Position numbers and translations under genes: made by a program. Positions 49,490-58,823 of a stretch of 64,000 bases of DNA are shown piece by piece (the first letter of the stretch is position 1; each line of letters begins with the position of its first letter). This stretch comes from Patulibacter sp040675535 (GTDB lineage Bacteria > Actinomycetota > Thermoleophilia > Solirubrobacterales > Solirubrobacteraceae), in NCBI RefSeq assembly GCF_040675535.1, contig NZ_JBFAPC010000005.1, forward strand, positions 16,717 through 80,716, given 5' to 3'. A model generated the notes under the pieces. That model was not told the DNA's origin and did no database searches. It worked only from the letters and a program-made list of their open reading frames with translations.

Positions 49490-50373
49490 GGCCGCGCCCG
49501 GGGCGGCGGCAGCCGGTCCTCGACCCGCTTGGCGATCAGGGCGATCAGGCCGAGGATCGAGACGGCGCCCGCCCAGAGCGCGAGTCCGCCGAGGACGCTC
49601 CAGTCGAGCGCCACCGCGATCGCGATCGTGTTGTTCGTGCAGTGCAGGAGGATGTTCGCGTAGAGCGAGCCCGTCACCTGGTACAGCAGGCAGAGGATGA
49701 TCCCGAACGTCGCGAGGATCGGCAGGAAGATCGCCTTGGACCCGCCGATGTGGAGCGCGCCGAAGAGGATGCCGTCGATCAGCGCGCCGAGGGCCACGGC
49801 GACCCAGGCCGGGGCGAAGCGCGCGATGCTGTCCCGCAGGCCGGGGTAGAGGATCCCGCGCATCAGGAACTCCTCGCCGATCGGCGCGCAGACGGTCACC
49901 GCGAGCCCGACCGCGATGCCCGCGACCAGCGAGCCCTTCGCGCCGAGGTCCTCCGGCAGCGAGTCCTCCTGGCCGTCGGCGTTCAGGAGCGCACCCAGGC
50001 CGGCGGAGATCAGCAGGTACAGGACCAGTGCGGCGACGACGAACAGGGGGATCCGCCAAGCGCGCGGCGGCATCAGCAGCCCGACGTCCCGGCGGCGCAG
50101 CCCGCCGACGAGCATGCCGACGATCAGGAGCGGCACGCCGACGAACGCGGCGTTCTGCAGGATCGACCCGATCACCGAGCCGGTCGCCTTGGCGGTGTTC
50201 GTGTCGTCGCCGATGGCGAGCGTCGGGATCGACGTGAAGATCGCCGCGCCGAACGTGGCGATGAACGCGAGGAACGCCGCCGGGGCGCCCCACGACATGC
50301 GTGGCGTCGGGCCGGCCGCGCCGCGATCCGGCGCGGGCGGGGACGACGTCGTCGTCGACACGGGCGTGGTCAC
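49456..50373 (-). CDS. CPBP-family intramembrane metalloprotease
   Basis: 305 residues, about 8 transmembrane helices. The three CPBP motifs are present: APIGEEFLMRGILYPGL (EExxxR), LIDGILFGALHIGG (FxxxH) and ANILLHCTNNTIA (HxxxN). Members cleave or process membrane peptides or prenylated proteins; bacterial roles include bacteriocin self-immunity. GTG 50373 follows a GAGCCCGG spacer and is used because the longer upstream frame is proline/arginine-rich non-family sequence. The C-terminal Pro-rich end is part of a tandem duplication. Confidence 0.87.
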   Translation of the reverse strand: MTTPVSTTTSSPPAPDRGAAGPTPRMSWGAPAAFLAFIATFGAAIFTSIPTLAIGDDTNTAKATGSVIGSILQNAAFVGVPLLIVGMLVGGLRRRDVGLLMPPRAWRIPLFVVAALVLYLLISAGLGALLNADGQEDSLPEDLGAKGSLVAGIAVGLAVTVCAPIGEEFLMRGILYPGLRDSIARFAPAWVAVALGALIDGILFGALHIGGSKAIFLPILATFGIILCLLYQVTGSLYANILLHCTNNTIAIAVALDWSVLGGLALWAGAVSILGLIALIAKRVEDRLPPPRARPGLGLGVPPPA

Positions 50374-50559
50374 CGGGCTCAGGCTACCCGGACGCGTCTC
50401 CGTACCGACGCACCGTGCGGGCCCGGGTTCCGCCCCGCAACCCGGCCCGCCGGTCCGGCCGGCCCTCGGTGGGGCGCGTCCACCCCGGGCCGGCACGCCG
50501 GACCCGCCGGACGCGGTCGCCTGCACGCTCGCCCCGCACCCCCGGCCCGCGGCGAGCGC

Positions 50560-52074
50560 CTACGCCACGAACACCCAGCGCGTCGTCAGCTCGGTCACGA
50601 GCATCAGGAGCCCGATCCCCACGACGCCGAGGACGACCATGCGGGTGCGCTGCCAGCGCCCGCGGGTCAGCCACCAGCCGGCCCACATCGCCAGGGGGAA
50701 GAGCACGCCCAGGAAGCGCGGCAGCGACATCAGCGGCTCGCCGCCGGTGGACACGACGGGGGCGCTCAGCGGCAGCAGCAGCGCGCAGCCGGCGTAGGCC
50801 GCGTAGGCCGGGGGCAGCCGCCGGGCGACGCCGACGAGCGCGGCGAGCCCGAGGACGAGGAAGACCAGGAGCAGCGGGTTCATCCACTCCGCGTTCGGGG
50901 TGATGATCGCCGGGGAGACCTTCGGCCCGAAGAGCTGCTCGAGGCCGTCGACCGCGGAGCGCCCCGAGCGCACCACGCCGTCGATCGGCCCGACGTTGCG
51001 GCGCCCCCACTCCTGCTGCTGGTCGAACGACACCGTCCAGGTGTGCCCGGCCAGGCGCAGCCCGACCAGGAAGGTCAGGAGGCCGACGGCGACCATCGCC
51101 GCCGCGGCGGCGGGGCCCGACAGCGCGCGCAGCCGGTCGGGGTCCAGCAGGCGCGGGCGCTCCAGGGCGTCGGCGTCCGCGGTCCGGGGCCCGCGCTGCA
51201 GCACGTACGCGGCGGCGGCGAGCGCGGGGACGAGGAGGACCACCCAGGGCAGCTGGGCGGCGAGCGACAGCAGGACGACGCCGGCCAGCGCGGCGACCCC
51301 CAGCGCCCGCGGGCTCGGCCCCGAGCGCCCGGTCTGCTGCTGCCAGGCGATCACGAGGATCGGCACCACGAGCACGATCCCGGCGCTGCGCGTCGTGGCG
51401 GCCAGCGCGCCGAGGACGGCGACGACCATCCACTGCCGCTCCCGCGCGGCGTAGAGGCAGCCGACGGAGATCAGCAGGAAGAGGCCCTCGGAGTAGACCG
51501 CGGTCAGCCACAGGGACCCCGGGAAGACGAGCAGGACCCAGACCGACGCGCGGGCGGCGCGGCGGCCGAGCTCGAGCTCCGTCATCCGGTGCAGCAGCAT
51601 CGCGCCCCCGTACGCGCAGACCGTGGAGATCAGGAGCCCGGCCAGCAGCGGCGACCCGACGACGCTCCCGGCGCGCAGCAGGCCCGGGTACAGGGGGAAG
51701 AACGCGGTCCGCGGCAGGTAGCTCGTCGGATAGCCGTGGTTGGCGATGTCCAGGAACCACACGGCGTCCCAGCGTGCGAACGGGGCGACGAGCCGGTCGG
51801 TCAGCGCGCCCAGGCCGGTGGTCAGGCCGGCCGGGTCGTAGACCTCGTCGGTGTGGATGCCCCAGAGCGCGGCGCCGGCGATGCCCGCGACGAGCACCGC
51901 GACCCGCGTGAGGACGAACGCGGGGAGCACGACGCGCGCGGTCTCCGCCCAGCTGAGCGGCGCGTCGCGGGACGCGGCCCCGGCGACCGTCGCGGGGGCG
52001 GTGATCGGACCGGCGGGGGACGCCGGGAGGTCCTCGAGCGCCGCGGGGCGTTCGAGCTGCGTGTGGCGCCCCAT
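50560..52074 (-). CDS. PIG-V-like polytopic mannosyltransferase
   Basis: 504 residues with about 10-12 helices. The lumenal/periplasmic loop 1 has FARWDAVWFLDIANHGYP (the W-D pair typical of PIG-V/GPI mannosyltransferase II) followed by TAFFPLYPGLLR; further on are AVYSEGLFLL and TRSAGIVLV. GT-C enzymes use polyprenyl-phosphate sugars on the outer face. It probably adds mannose to a lipid or protein acceptor in the envelope. It is divergent from the class A PBP gene. Confidence 0.83.
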   Translation of the reverse strand: MGRHTQLERPAALEDLPASPAGPITAPATVAGAASRDAPLSWAETARVVLPAFVLTRVAVLVAGIAGAALWGIHTDEVYDPAGLTTGLGALTDRLVAPFARWDAVWFLDIANHGYPTSYLPRTAFFPLYPGLLRAGSVVGSPLLAGLLISTVCAYGGAMLLHRMTELELGRRAARASVWVLLVFPGSLWLTAVYSEGLFLLISVGCLYAARERQWMVVAVLGALAATTRSAGIVLVVPILVIAWQQQTGRSGPSPRALGVAALAGVVLLSLAAQLPWVVLLVPALAAAAYVLQRGPRTADADALERPRLLDPDRLRALSGPAAAAAMVAVGLLTFLVGLRLAGHTWTVSFDQQQEWGRRNVGPIDGVVRSGRSAVDGLEQLFGPKVSPAIITPNAEWMNPLLLVFLVLGLAALVGVARRLPPAYAAYAGCALLLPLSAPVVSTGGEPLMSLPRFLGVLFPLAMWAGWWLTRGRWQRTRMVVLGVVGIGLLMLVTELTTRWVFVA

Positions 52075-52168
52075 CCGGAAGCATGGTTACGGAAACGGCC
52101 GCACGCCGTGCACCCAGGGGTGCAACCGGCAGGAGAACCGACCTCGGCCGGGTATCGTGGCCATAGGT

Positions 52169-54280
52169 ATGTCCCACGCAGCCCGCAAGCGCCGCCAGCG
52201 ACGCTCCAAGGGCGGTGCGGCTCGAGTCGTCCTCGTGCTGTTCGCCGTCGCCCTCGTCGCTCTCGGCATGAGCGCCATCGGCGGCGTCGGCTACGTCGTC
52301 AGCGTGGCGGACGGCGTCGACCTCGACGAGATGGACCAGGTCGATCCCGGCGCGCCGTCGGTCGTCTACGCCAAGGACGGCACGAAGCTCGGGTACCTCC
52401 AGGGCCCGACGATCCGCGAGAAGATCCGCACGAGCCAGATGGGCGACTTCGTCCGCAACGCGACGGTCGCGGTCGAGGACCGGCGCTTCTACGAGCACTC
52501 CGGCGTCGACGTGGAGGGCATCTTCCGCGCCGCGACCCGCAACCTCTCCACGGGCGGCAACACCGAGGGCGCCTCCACGCTCGAGATGCAGCTGATCCGC
52601 AACCTCTGGACCGGCGACACCACCAGCAGCCTCAAGCGCAAGATCCGCGAGGCGAAGCTGGCCCAGCAGCTCGAGGACCGCCATCCCGGGCGCGAGGGCA
52701 AGGTGTGGGTCCTGACGACCTACCTCAACACGGCCCCGTACGGCACGGTCGGCGGCCAGGCGATCAAGGGCGTCGAGGCCGCCGCACGCGTGTTCTTCAA
52801 CACGACGGCGCAGAAACTCACGCTGGCGCAGGCCGCGACGATCGCCGGCCTGCCGCAGGCCCCGACCGACTACGACCCGTACACCAACCCCGAGGGGGCG
52901 CTGACCCGCCGCAACGACGTCCTCCGGCGGATGGCGGAGCAGGGCTACATCAGCCCGTCCGAGGCCTACGCGGCGCAGGAGAAGCCGCTGGGCGTCAAGA
53001 AGGGCGGCAAGTACTACACGACGCGCCGCGAGAAGTTCTTCCTCAACTACGTCCAGCGGATCCTGGTCGCGAAGTACGGCAAGACGAAGGTCCGCAAGGG
53101 CGGGCTGAAGGTCTACACGACGCTCGACCTGAAGAAGCAGGACCTCGCCCGCGCGGCGATGGCCGCCAAGCTCGACGCGAAGGCGGGCGACCCGTCCGCC
53201 GCCATCGTGACGCTCGACCCTGCCACCGGCGACATCGAGGCGTCTGCCGGCTCGACCCAGTTCGGCAGCAACCAGTACGACCTGGCGACGCAGGGCCGCC
53301 GCCAGCCGGGCTCGACCTACAAGACGATCGTGCTGACGACTGCGCTGGAGCAGGGCATCAGCCCGAGCACCAGCTACCCGGCTCCCTCGACGTTCACGAT
53401 CCCGCCGCCGTTCTGTACTGACGGCGCCACGCTCTGCACGATCAGGAACTTCGGCGGCGAGGGTTCCAAGGGCGGGTCGATGGACCTGAAGACGGCGACG
53501 TTGAAGTCCGTCAATACCGTCTTCCAGCAGCTAGACCTCGACGTCGGGCCGAAGAACGTGACGAAGACGGCGAGGGCGATGGGTATCACCTCGCCGCTCA
53601 AGAGCTACCCGTCCGAGGCCCTGGGATCCGCGAGCGTCAGCCCGATGGAGATCGCCCGCGTCTACGCGACCATCGCCAACGGCGGCATGCGCGTGACCCC
53701 CCGCGCGATCACGAAGGTCGTCGACGAGGACGGCACCGTCCGGCGGCCGCAGCCGGTCCGCCGGGTCCGCGCCGTGCCCCAGGACGTCGCCAGCGAGGTC
53801 AACCGGATCCTGCAGGCCGACATCAAGGGCGGTACCGCGGCGTCGGCGAACTTCGGCTGCCCGGCCGGCGGCAAGACGGGGACCACGAACGGCCCGACGG
53901 ACGTGTGGCTCGCCGGGTTCACCCCGCGCCTGGCCACGGCCGTCTGGGTCGGGTTCCCCGACGGCGCGAGGAAGATCACGTCGACCACGCAGGCCGGCGG
54001 CAACATCCAGGGCGCCAGCGTCTCGGCGCCGATCTGGAAGCAGTACATGCAGGGCGCGCACGGCGACTACTGCGGCAACTTCCAGGGGCTCGTGCCGTTC
54101 ACCGGCACCAAGGGCCGCAAGGGCGAGGCGCTGACGACGACCCAGGGCGACGAGTCCGGCCAGAGCGGCTACGACGACGGGTCCGGCACCTCCGGCGGCA
54201 CGGGCGCCGGCGACGGGTCGAGCACCGATCCGTACCCGTCCGACACGTACGAGTCGCCGGTCTCCCCGGCCGCCCCGTAG
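52169..54280 (+). CDS. Class A penicillin-binding protein (transglycosylase/transpeptidase)
   Basis: 703 residues. A short basic cytoplasmic tail and one transmembrane helix (VVLVLFAVALVALGMSAIGG) are followed by a GT51 domain (VAVEDRRFYEHSGVD, GASTLEMQLIRNLW, LTTYLNTAPYG) and a transpeptidase domain with SxxK in QPGSTYKTIVL, SxN in KSVNTVF and KTG in GGKTGTTNG, then WVGFPDGARK. The C-terminal 60 residues are Gly/Ser/Asp-rich and disordered. It polymerises and cross-links peptidoglycan. A TATCGT box (52153-52158) lies 10 nt before the ATG. Confidence 0.93.
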   Translation: MSHAARKRRQRRSKGGAARVVLVLFAVALVALGMSAIGGVGYVVSVADGVDLDEMDQVDPGAPSVVYAKDGTKLGYLQGPTIREKIRTSQMGDFVRNATVAVEDRRFYEHSGVDVEGIFRAATRNLSTGGNTEGASTLEMQLIRNLWTGDTTSSLKRKIREAKLAQQLEDRHPGREGKVWVLTTYLNTAPYGTVGGQAIKGVEAAARVFFNTTAQKLTLAQAATIAGLPQAPTDYDPYTNPEGALTRRNDVLRRMAEQGYISPSEAYAAQEKPLGVKKGGKYYTTRREKFFLNYVQRILVAKYGKTKVRKGGLKVYTTLDLKKQDLARAAMAAKLDAKAGDPSAAIVTLDPATGDIEASAGSTQFGSNQYDLATQGRRQPGSTYKTIVLTTALEQGISPSTSYPAPSTFTIPPPFCTDGATLCTIRNFGGEGSKGGSMDLKTATLKSVNTVFQQLDLDVGPKNVTKTARAMGITSPLKSYPSEALGSASVSPMEIARVYATIANGGMRVTPRAITKVVDEDGTVRRPQPVRRVRAVPQDVASEVNRILQADIKGGTAASANFGCPAGGKTGTTNGPTDVWLAGFTPRLATAVWVGFPDGARKITSTTQAGGNIQGASVSAPIWKQYMQGAHGDYCGNFQGLVPFTGTKGRKGEALTTTQGDESGQSGYDDGSGTSGGTGAGDGSSTDPYPSDTYESPVSPAAP

Positions 54281-54476
54281 GCCCGGGCGCGGCGGCGCGG
54301 CGACGGTCCGCACCGGGCGTCGCGACGCGCGCTCCCGGCGGTACCGGGCGCCGCATCGGCCCGGCCCCCGGCGGTCCGTCCGACCCGGGGCGCGGGCGCG
54401 GATCCGGCGTGGGCACGGGGCATCCGCCGCGTAGGGGCTCCGCGTCCGACGGTCGACCCTTGGTACCGTAGGTCGG

Positions 54477-54695
54477 ATGGCCAAAGAAGACAAAGTAGAG
54501 TTCGAGGGCGAGGTCGTCGAGGCCCTGCCGAACGCCATGTTCAAGGTGCAGCTCGACAACGGCCACGAGGTCCTCGGCCACGTCGCCGGCAAGATGCGCC
54601 GGTTCCGCATCCGCATCCTCCCGGGCGACCGGGTCCGCGTCGAGGTCTCGCCGTACGACCTCAGCCGCGCGCGCATCGTCTACCGCCACCGGTAG
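54477..54695 (+). CDS. infA: Translation initiation factor IF-1
   Basis: 72 residues, a single OB fold: AKEDKVEFEGEVVEALPNA, FKVQLDNGHEVLGHVAGKMR and RILPGDRVRVEVSPYDL. It binds the 30S A site during initiation. It stands alone rather than in the usual ribosomal-protein operon before rpmJ. A TACCGT box at 54464-54469 ends 7 nt before the ATG and no ribosome site is present, so this initiation factor is itself probably made from a leaderless mRNA. Confidence 0.95.
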   Translation: MAKEDKVEFEGEVVEALPNAMFKVQLDNGHEVLGHVAGKMRRFRIRILPGDRVRVEVSPYDLSRARIVYRHR

Positions 54696-54768
54696 GACGG
54701 GCATCCCGGATCCCCGGCCCGCGGGCCGCGAGGATCCACCTCCGCGCGCCGGGCGTCATGCTCCCCGC

Positions 54769-55746
54769 GTGGGCGAACGCGCGCTGATCCGGACCTTCAC
54801 CGCCGGCCTGCAGCCGCGCGACGACCGGCTGCTGATCGGCCCCGGCGACGACGCCGCGGTCGTCCGGCCCGCCGCCGCGCTGGCGGTCACGAGCACCGAC
54901 ACGACGGTGCTCGGCGTGCACCTCCCGTCGACCGCCCACCCGCTGGTGACCCCGGCGGTCGTCGGCCACCGCGCGCTCGCCACCGCGCTGTCGGACCTCG
55001 CCGCCATGGGCGTGCCCGCGGGCGAGGCCTACGTCGCGATCACCGTGCCAGGCGACTGGGGCGACGACGACGTCCTGCAGGCGGTCGCCGCGCTCGAGGA
55101 GCTGGCCCGCCGCACGGGCACGACGGTCGCCGGCGGCGACGTCACCTCCGGACCCGCGCTGGTGATCACCGTGACCGTCGTCGGCTGGGCGACCGGCCCC
55201 GACGCGCTGCTGCGCCGCGACCACGCCCGGGCCGGGGACCTCGTCGGCGTCACCGGGACGCTCGGCGGCAGCGGGGCCGGCCTGGCGCTGATCCTCGACC
55301 GCGTGCCGTCGGCGGCGGTCGGGTCCGGCGTTGCCGACGCGCTGCTGCACCGCTACCTCGTGCCCGAGCCCCGACTGGAGGCCGGCGCCGCGCTCCTGGC
55401 CGCCGGGGTCCGGACGGGGATCGACCTCTCCGACGGGATCGCGACCGACGCCGCCCACGTCGGCGTCGCGTCCGGCGTGCGGCTGGAGATCGACCTCGAC
55501 CGCCTGCCGCGCCAGGAGGGCGTCGACGCGGTCGCCGTCGCGCTGGGCCGCGACCCGGCCGAGCTGGCGGCGACGGCCGGAGAGGACTTCGAGCTGCTGG
55601 TGACGGCGCCGCCCGGGATCGCGGAGACGCTGGACGGGGTCACCTGGGTCGGCACCGTGCGGGACGCGGGCCCCGAGCCCCCGGGCGCGTGCCTGCTGCG
55701 CGGTGGCGCGCCGGTCGCGCTGGGTGGCTTCGAGCACCGGTCGTAG
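54769..55746 (+). CDS. thiL: Thiamine-phosphate kinase
   Basis: 325 residues of the PurM/ThiL fold. It makes thiamine diphosphate from thiamine phosphate with ATP. Motifs: GPGDDAAVVRP and TSTDTTVLGVHL (Mg/ATP aspartates), ATALSDLAAMGVPAGE, GGDVTSGP and IDLSDGIATDAAHVG. Near the end DFELLVTAPP matches. GTG 54769 is the only start before the first motif. No TPP riboswitch is visible in the 73-bp gap from infA. Confidence 0.9.
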   Translation: MGERALIRTFTAGLQPRDDRLLIGPGDDAAVVRPAAALAVTSTDTTVLGVHLPSTAHPLVTPAVVGHRALATALSDLAAMGVPAGEAYVAITVPGDWGDDDVLQAVAALEELARRTGTTVAGGDVTSGPALVITVTVVGWATGPDALLRRDHARAGDLVGVTGTLGGSGAGLALILDRVPSAAVGSGVADALLHRYLVPEPRLEAGAALLAAGVRTGIDLSDGIATDAAHVGVASGVRLEIDLDRLPRQEGVDAVAVALGRDPAELAATAGEDFELLVTAPPGIAETLDGVTWVGTVRDAGPEPPGACLLRGGAPVALGGFEHRS

Positions 55747-56071
55747 GACGGGCGCCCGTCGGTCGCGCCGCCGTACCGGGCCGGGCGGCGGGGCCCGGCC
55801 GGCCGCGACGCCGGCTTCGGGTCCCGCGGTCGATCCTGGACACCTGGTGGCCGGGGATCGACCGACCCCTCTGGTGGTGGGTGGTCGGCCGGGCCCCGCG
55901 CGACCAATCTTGGACACCTGTGGGCCGGGGATCGACCGACCCCTCTGGTGGTGGGTGGTCGGCCGGGCCCCGCGCGGTCGATCCTGGACACCTGTGGGCC
56001 GGGGATCGACCGACCCCCCCCCGACCACGCACGGCCGGACGCCGGGCCCGCGTGGTCCCTGCGGTCGCGTC
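55747..56071. other. 325-bp convergent gap, mostly tandem repeat
   Basis: It begins with a GACGGGC/GCCCGTC palindrome just after thiL, then holds the 74-bp repeat array (55826-56025), which probably supplies termination for thiL and the convergent M28-like gene. No gene is seen. Confidence 0.6.
55826..56025. repeat. 74-bp tandem repeat with internal stem-loop, 2.7 copies
   Basis: The phrase TGGACACCTG recurs at 55837, 55911 and 55985, exactly 74 bp apart, and CCGGGGATCGACCGACCCC follows each time. Within a unit GGTCGATCC and GGATCGACC are inverted 9-mers separated by about 18 nt, so each unit can fold as a hairpin. Lying between convergent genes, it may serve as a multi-hairpin terminator. 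Confidence 0.85.
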
Positions 56072-57991
56072 TCAGGCCCGCCGCGTGCGGGAGCCGGGAG
56101 GCCGGTCGACCGGGCGCCGGGGCCGCCGGCCCTCGCGCCGGCGCTCCCGCCGCCGGCGGTGGTCGTCGATCGGGTCGGCGGGCTCCTCCGGGGCGGGCTC
56201 GGGCTCGGTGCCCCAGGGCTCCGCATCGTCCCACGGGCCGTCGTGCTCGGGGTGCCACGGCTCCTCGGGGTCCGGGTCGATGGGCTCCTCGTCGTCGGCG
56301 AGGGTGCCCCGGCGCCCGGTGAACGGGTTGCGGACGGGCGGGACCAGCGACAGCGCGGTCGCGACCGCGGCGCCGACCACGAGGCTGACGAAGAGCATCG
56401 CCACCGGCGTGACGTGGCCGCCCGCGACGAGCAGGACGAGCCACCACGGCAGCTGGGTGATCCCGACGTGGAGGTCGGATACGACGGTGATCGCCGCGGC
56501 CGCGGGCAGCAGCAGCCCGACGAGCAGCAGCCCGAGCTTGTGCAGCGGGGCGGAGACCGGCACGGGGGAGATCGCCGCGGGCCACGCCGCCAGCGCCGGC
56601 ACGAGCAGGTAGGCCGCGAGCGGGTCGAGGACGAGCAGCGCGACGATCGTGGCGAGCAGGACGGCGAAGACGCCGAACGCCACCGCGGGGCGCGTCGGCC
56701 GGTGGTGGCCGGCGATCTCGCGCGTCAGGAACGGCCGGGCCGCGACCGTCGAGCCGACCAGGACGAGCAGCAGCACGACGACGAAGACCCAGGCGCCGGC
56801 GCCGGTGTGCAGCGCGGTCCCCGCGAACGGGGCGGGCACCGCGGGCCAGACGAGCCCGCTGCGGCCGGCGCCGATCGCCACCAGCCCGGCGATCAGCGGC
56901 CCGACCGCGCACCCGAGCGTCCACGCCAGCCCGGCGAGCAGGTTGATCCCGTCGCGCGCGAGCGAGATCGACAGCACCAGGACGCCGCCGGTGAGGGGCA
57001 GCAGCAGACACAGCAGGAGCACGCGAAGCGCCCACCCGGGCAGCTCGCGGTCGGCGATGATCAGGCCGGTCTGGGGCGGCCCGATCCGGGCGGACGGCTC
57101 GTCCGCCGCCAGCAGCCCGCGCAGCGCGGCGCGCCCGTACGCGGCGAACCGCGACCCGTCGACCACGCCGCTGGACGCCGAGCCCACCGCGCCCTGCGAC
57201 GTCAGGATCACCGACGGGACCTTCGCCTGGTTCAGCTCGCCCTGCTCGCCGACCGTCGCCGGCAGGCCGCGGCGGACGAGCTGGCGCCAGAGGGCCTCGG
57301 AGTCCGACGGGCGCAGGTTCTCCTGCCGCAGCGCGGTCTCCAGCGTCCGCTGGAGCCGGAGCGACCCCGCGGCGGTGCCGTTGGCCCACGAGGCCACCTG
57401 CGGCGGCCGGGAGCGGTCCCCGGAGAGGTCGCCCAGCACGATCGCGGCCGAGACCCCGCCCTTGACCGCCCGGGCCAGGCGCGTCGCGCCGGTCAGGCCG
57501 CCCCCGGACGCGCCGGTCGTCGACACGAACTGCACGGTGTGGCGGAAGCGGTTCTGCCCGACCGCGCGGGCCAGTGCGAGCAGCGCCGAGGTGGCCGTGA
57601 GCTCCGCGGCGGATCCCGGGCGCAGCGCGTCGCGGTGGGCGACCACGAGGATCTCGGGGCCCGGCAGCCCGGGGAGCGTCGCCGACACGTTGATCAGCGA
57701 GCGGGTGCCGTCGGGGGTGTCGGCGTCGAACTCGTCCTTGCGGATCGCCGCCGTGGGGACGGCGCGCCGGAACTCGTCGGCCACGAAGTCCGCGAGCGCC
57801 GCGTCCCCGGGCGACCCCGCGCGGCGGTTCGGGAACCGCGCTGCCAGGGCGTCGTTCATCCGGGCGGCGGCCGCGCCGTCGTAGGCCTCCGCCGGCAGGT
57901 CGGCCGTGAGGGGACGCGGCAGCGCCCGCAGCGAGAACACCGCGACGAGCGCGGCGAGGAGCAGCGCGCCGATGCCGATCCGAGTCGCCAA
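56072..57991 (-). CDS. M28-peptidase-like membrane protein, probably inactive
   Basis: 639 residues. An N-terminal signal-anchor helix is followed by an M28 aminopeptidase-like domain (about 35-300): EILVVAHRDAL keeps the first His-x-Asp pair, but the expected bridging Asp (GADDNASG-type) reads GSAAELTAT and the catalytic Glu-Glu reads STTGASGGG. About 8-9 transmembrane helices (310-560) and an acidic/Arg-rich cytoplasmic tail complete it. It may bind rather than hydrolyse peptides. The start is TTG 57991, behind a TACGCT box 7 nt away; no in-frame ATG lies before the anchor. Confidence 0.75.
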   Translation of the reverse strand: MATRIGIGALLLAALVAVFSLRALPRPLTADLPAEAYDGAAAARMNDALAARFPNRRAGSPGDAALADFVADEFRRAVPTAAIRKDEFDADTPDGTRSLINVSATLPGLPGPEILVVAHRDALRPGSAAELTATSALLALARAVGQNRFRHTVQFVSTTGASGGGLTGATRLARAVKGGVSAAIVLGDLSGDRSRPPQVASWANGTAAGSLRLQRTLETALRQENLRPSDSEALWRQLVRRGLPATVGEQGELNQAKVPSVILTSQGAVGSASSGVVDGSRFAAYGRAALRGLLAADEPSARIGPPQTGLIIADRELPGWALRVLLLCLLLPLTGGVLVLSISLARDGINLLAGLAWTLGCAVGPLIAGLVAIGAGRSGLVWPAVPAPFAGTALHTGAGAWVFVVVLLLVLVGSTVAARPFLTREIAGHHRPTRPAVAFGVFAVLLATIVALLVLDPLAAYLLVPALAAWPAAISPVPVSAPLHKLGLLLVGLLLPAAAAITVVSDLHVGITQLPWWLVLLVAGGHVTPVAMLFVSLVVGAAVATALSLVPPVRNPFTGRRGTLADDEEPIDPDPEEPWHPEHDGPWDDAEPWGTEPEPAPEEPADPIDDHRRRRERRREGRRPRRPVDRPPGSRTRRA

Positions 57992-58115
57992 GGACGCCAG
58001 CGTACCGGCGCACTACGCTGTGGCTGCGCCGGTCCCTCCCGACGCGCCACCCGGAACGGGCCGTGGGGCCCGCCGCGGCGGCGCGATCGCCCGGGTGGGC
58101 CATGATGCGACGACC

Positions 58116-58820
58116 GTGACCACCTCCGCCCGCATCCTCGTCGTCGACGACGAGGAATCGATCCGGACGCTCCTGGCGTTCCCGCTGCGCCGGGACGGCC
58201 ACGAGGTGATGACCGCGGCGGACGGCCGCGAGGCGCTCGAGCAGTTCGACCGCGGCCGACCCGACCTCGTGCTGCTCGACGTCATGCTGCCGGGCGTCGA
58301 CGGCTTCGAGGTCTGCCGGCAGCTGCGCCAGCGCTCCACGGTGCCGATCATCATGCTCTCGGCCCGCGGCGAGGAGGGCGACCGGGTCGCCGGCCTCGAG
58401 AGCGGCGCCGACGACTACGTCACCAAGCCGTTCTCCGTCCGCGAGCTGCGCAGCCGGGTGCGGGCCGCGCTGCGCCGTGCCGCGATGCCGGCCGCGACCG
58501 CCGGCGACGCCCCGCCGATCGAGGTCGGCGACCTGGTCATCGACCCGGACCGCCGCCGCGTCACCGTCCGCGGCGAGGAGGTCGAGCTCACGCACCTCGA
58601 GTTCGAGCTGCTGACGACGATGGCCTACGCGCCGGGCCGCGTCTTCACCCGCGACATGCTGCTCGAGCGGGCCTGGGGCGGCGCGGCCTACCGCGAGCGC
58701 CGCACCGTCGACGTGCACGTCCTGCACCTGCGGGAGAAGATCGAGCAGAACCCGAAGGCGCCGGAGTACGTCATCACGGTGCGCGGTCTCGGCTACCGCT
58801 TCCGCGACGCCGACGGGTAG
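58116..58820 (+). CDS. OmpR-family response regulator
   Basis: 234 residues. The receiver domain has ILVVDDEE (acid pocket Asp11-Asp12), the phospho-acceptor in LVLLDVMLPG (Asp55), SARGEE and KPFSVREL (Lys). The winged-helix domain ends with RTVDVHVLHLREKIEQNP and VRGLGYRF. GTG 58116 is the start because earlier codons encode low-complexity sequence. Three base pairs separate its stop from the kinase, which in turn overlaps an HtrA-like protease, so envelope-stress sensing is plausible. Confidence 0.92.
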   Translation: MTTSARILVVDDEESIRTLLAFPLRRDGHEVMTAADGREALEQFDRGRPDLVLLDVMLPGVDGFEVCRQLRQRSTVPIIMLSARGEEGDRVAGLESGADDYVTKPFSVRELRSRVRAALRRAAMPAATAGDAPPIEVGDLVIDPDRRRVTVRGEEVELTHLEFELLTTMAYAPGRVFTRDMLLERAWGGAAYRERRTVDVHVLHLREKIEQNPKAPEYVITVRGLGYRFRDADG

Positions 58821-58823
58821 GCG

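Noticed and set aside
54696..54768. TPP riboswitch before thiL
   Set aside because: The 73-bp gap is too short, and I saw none of the conserved CUGAGA/ACCUGA elements.
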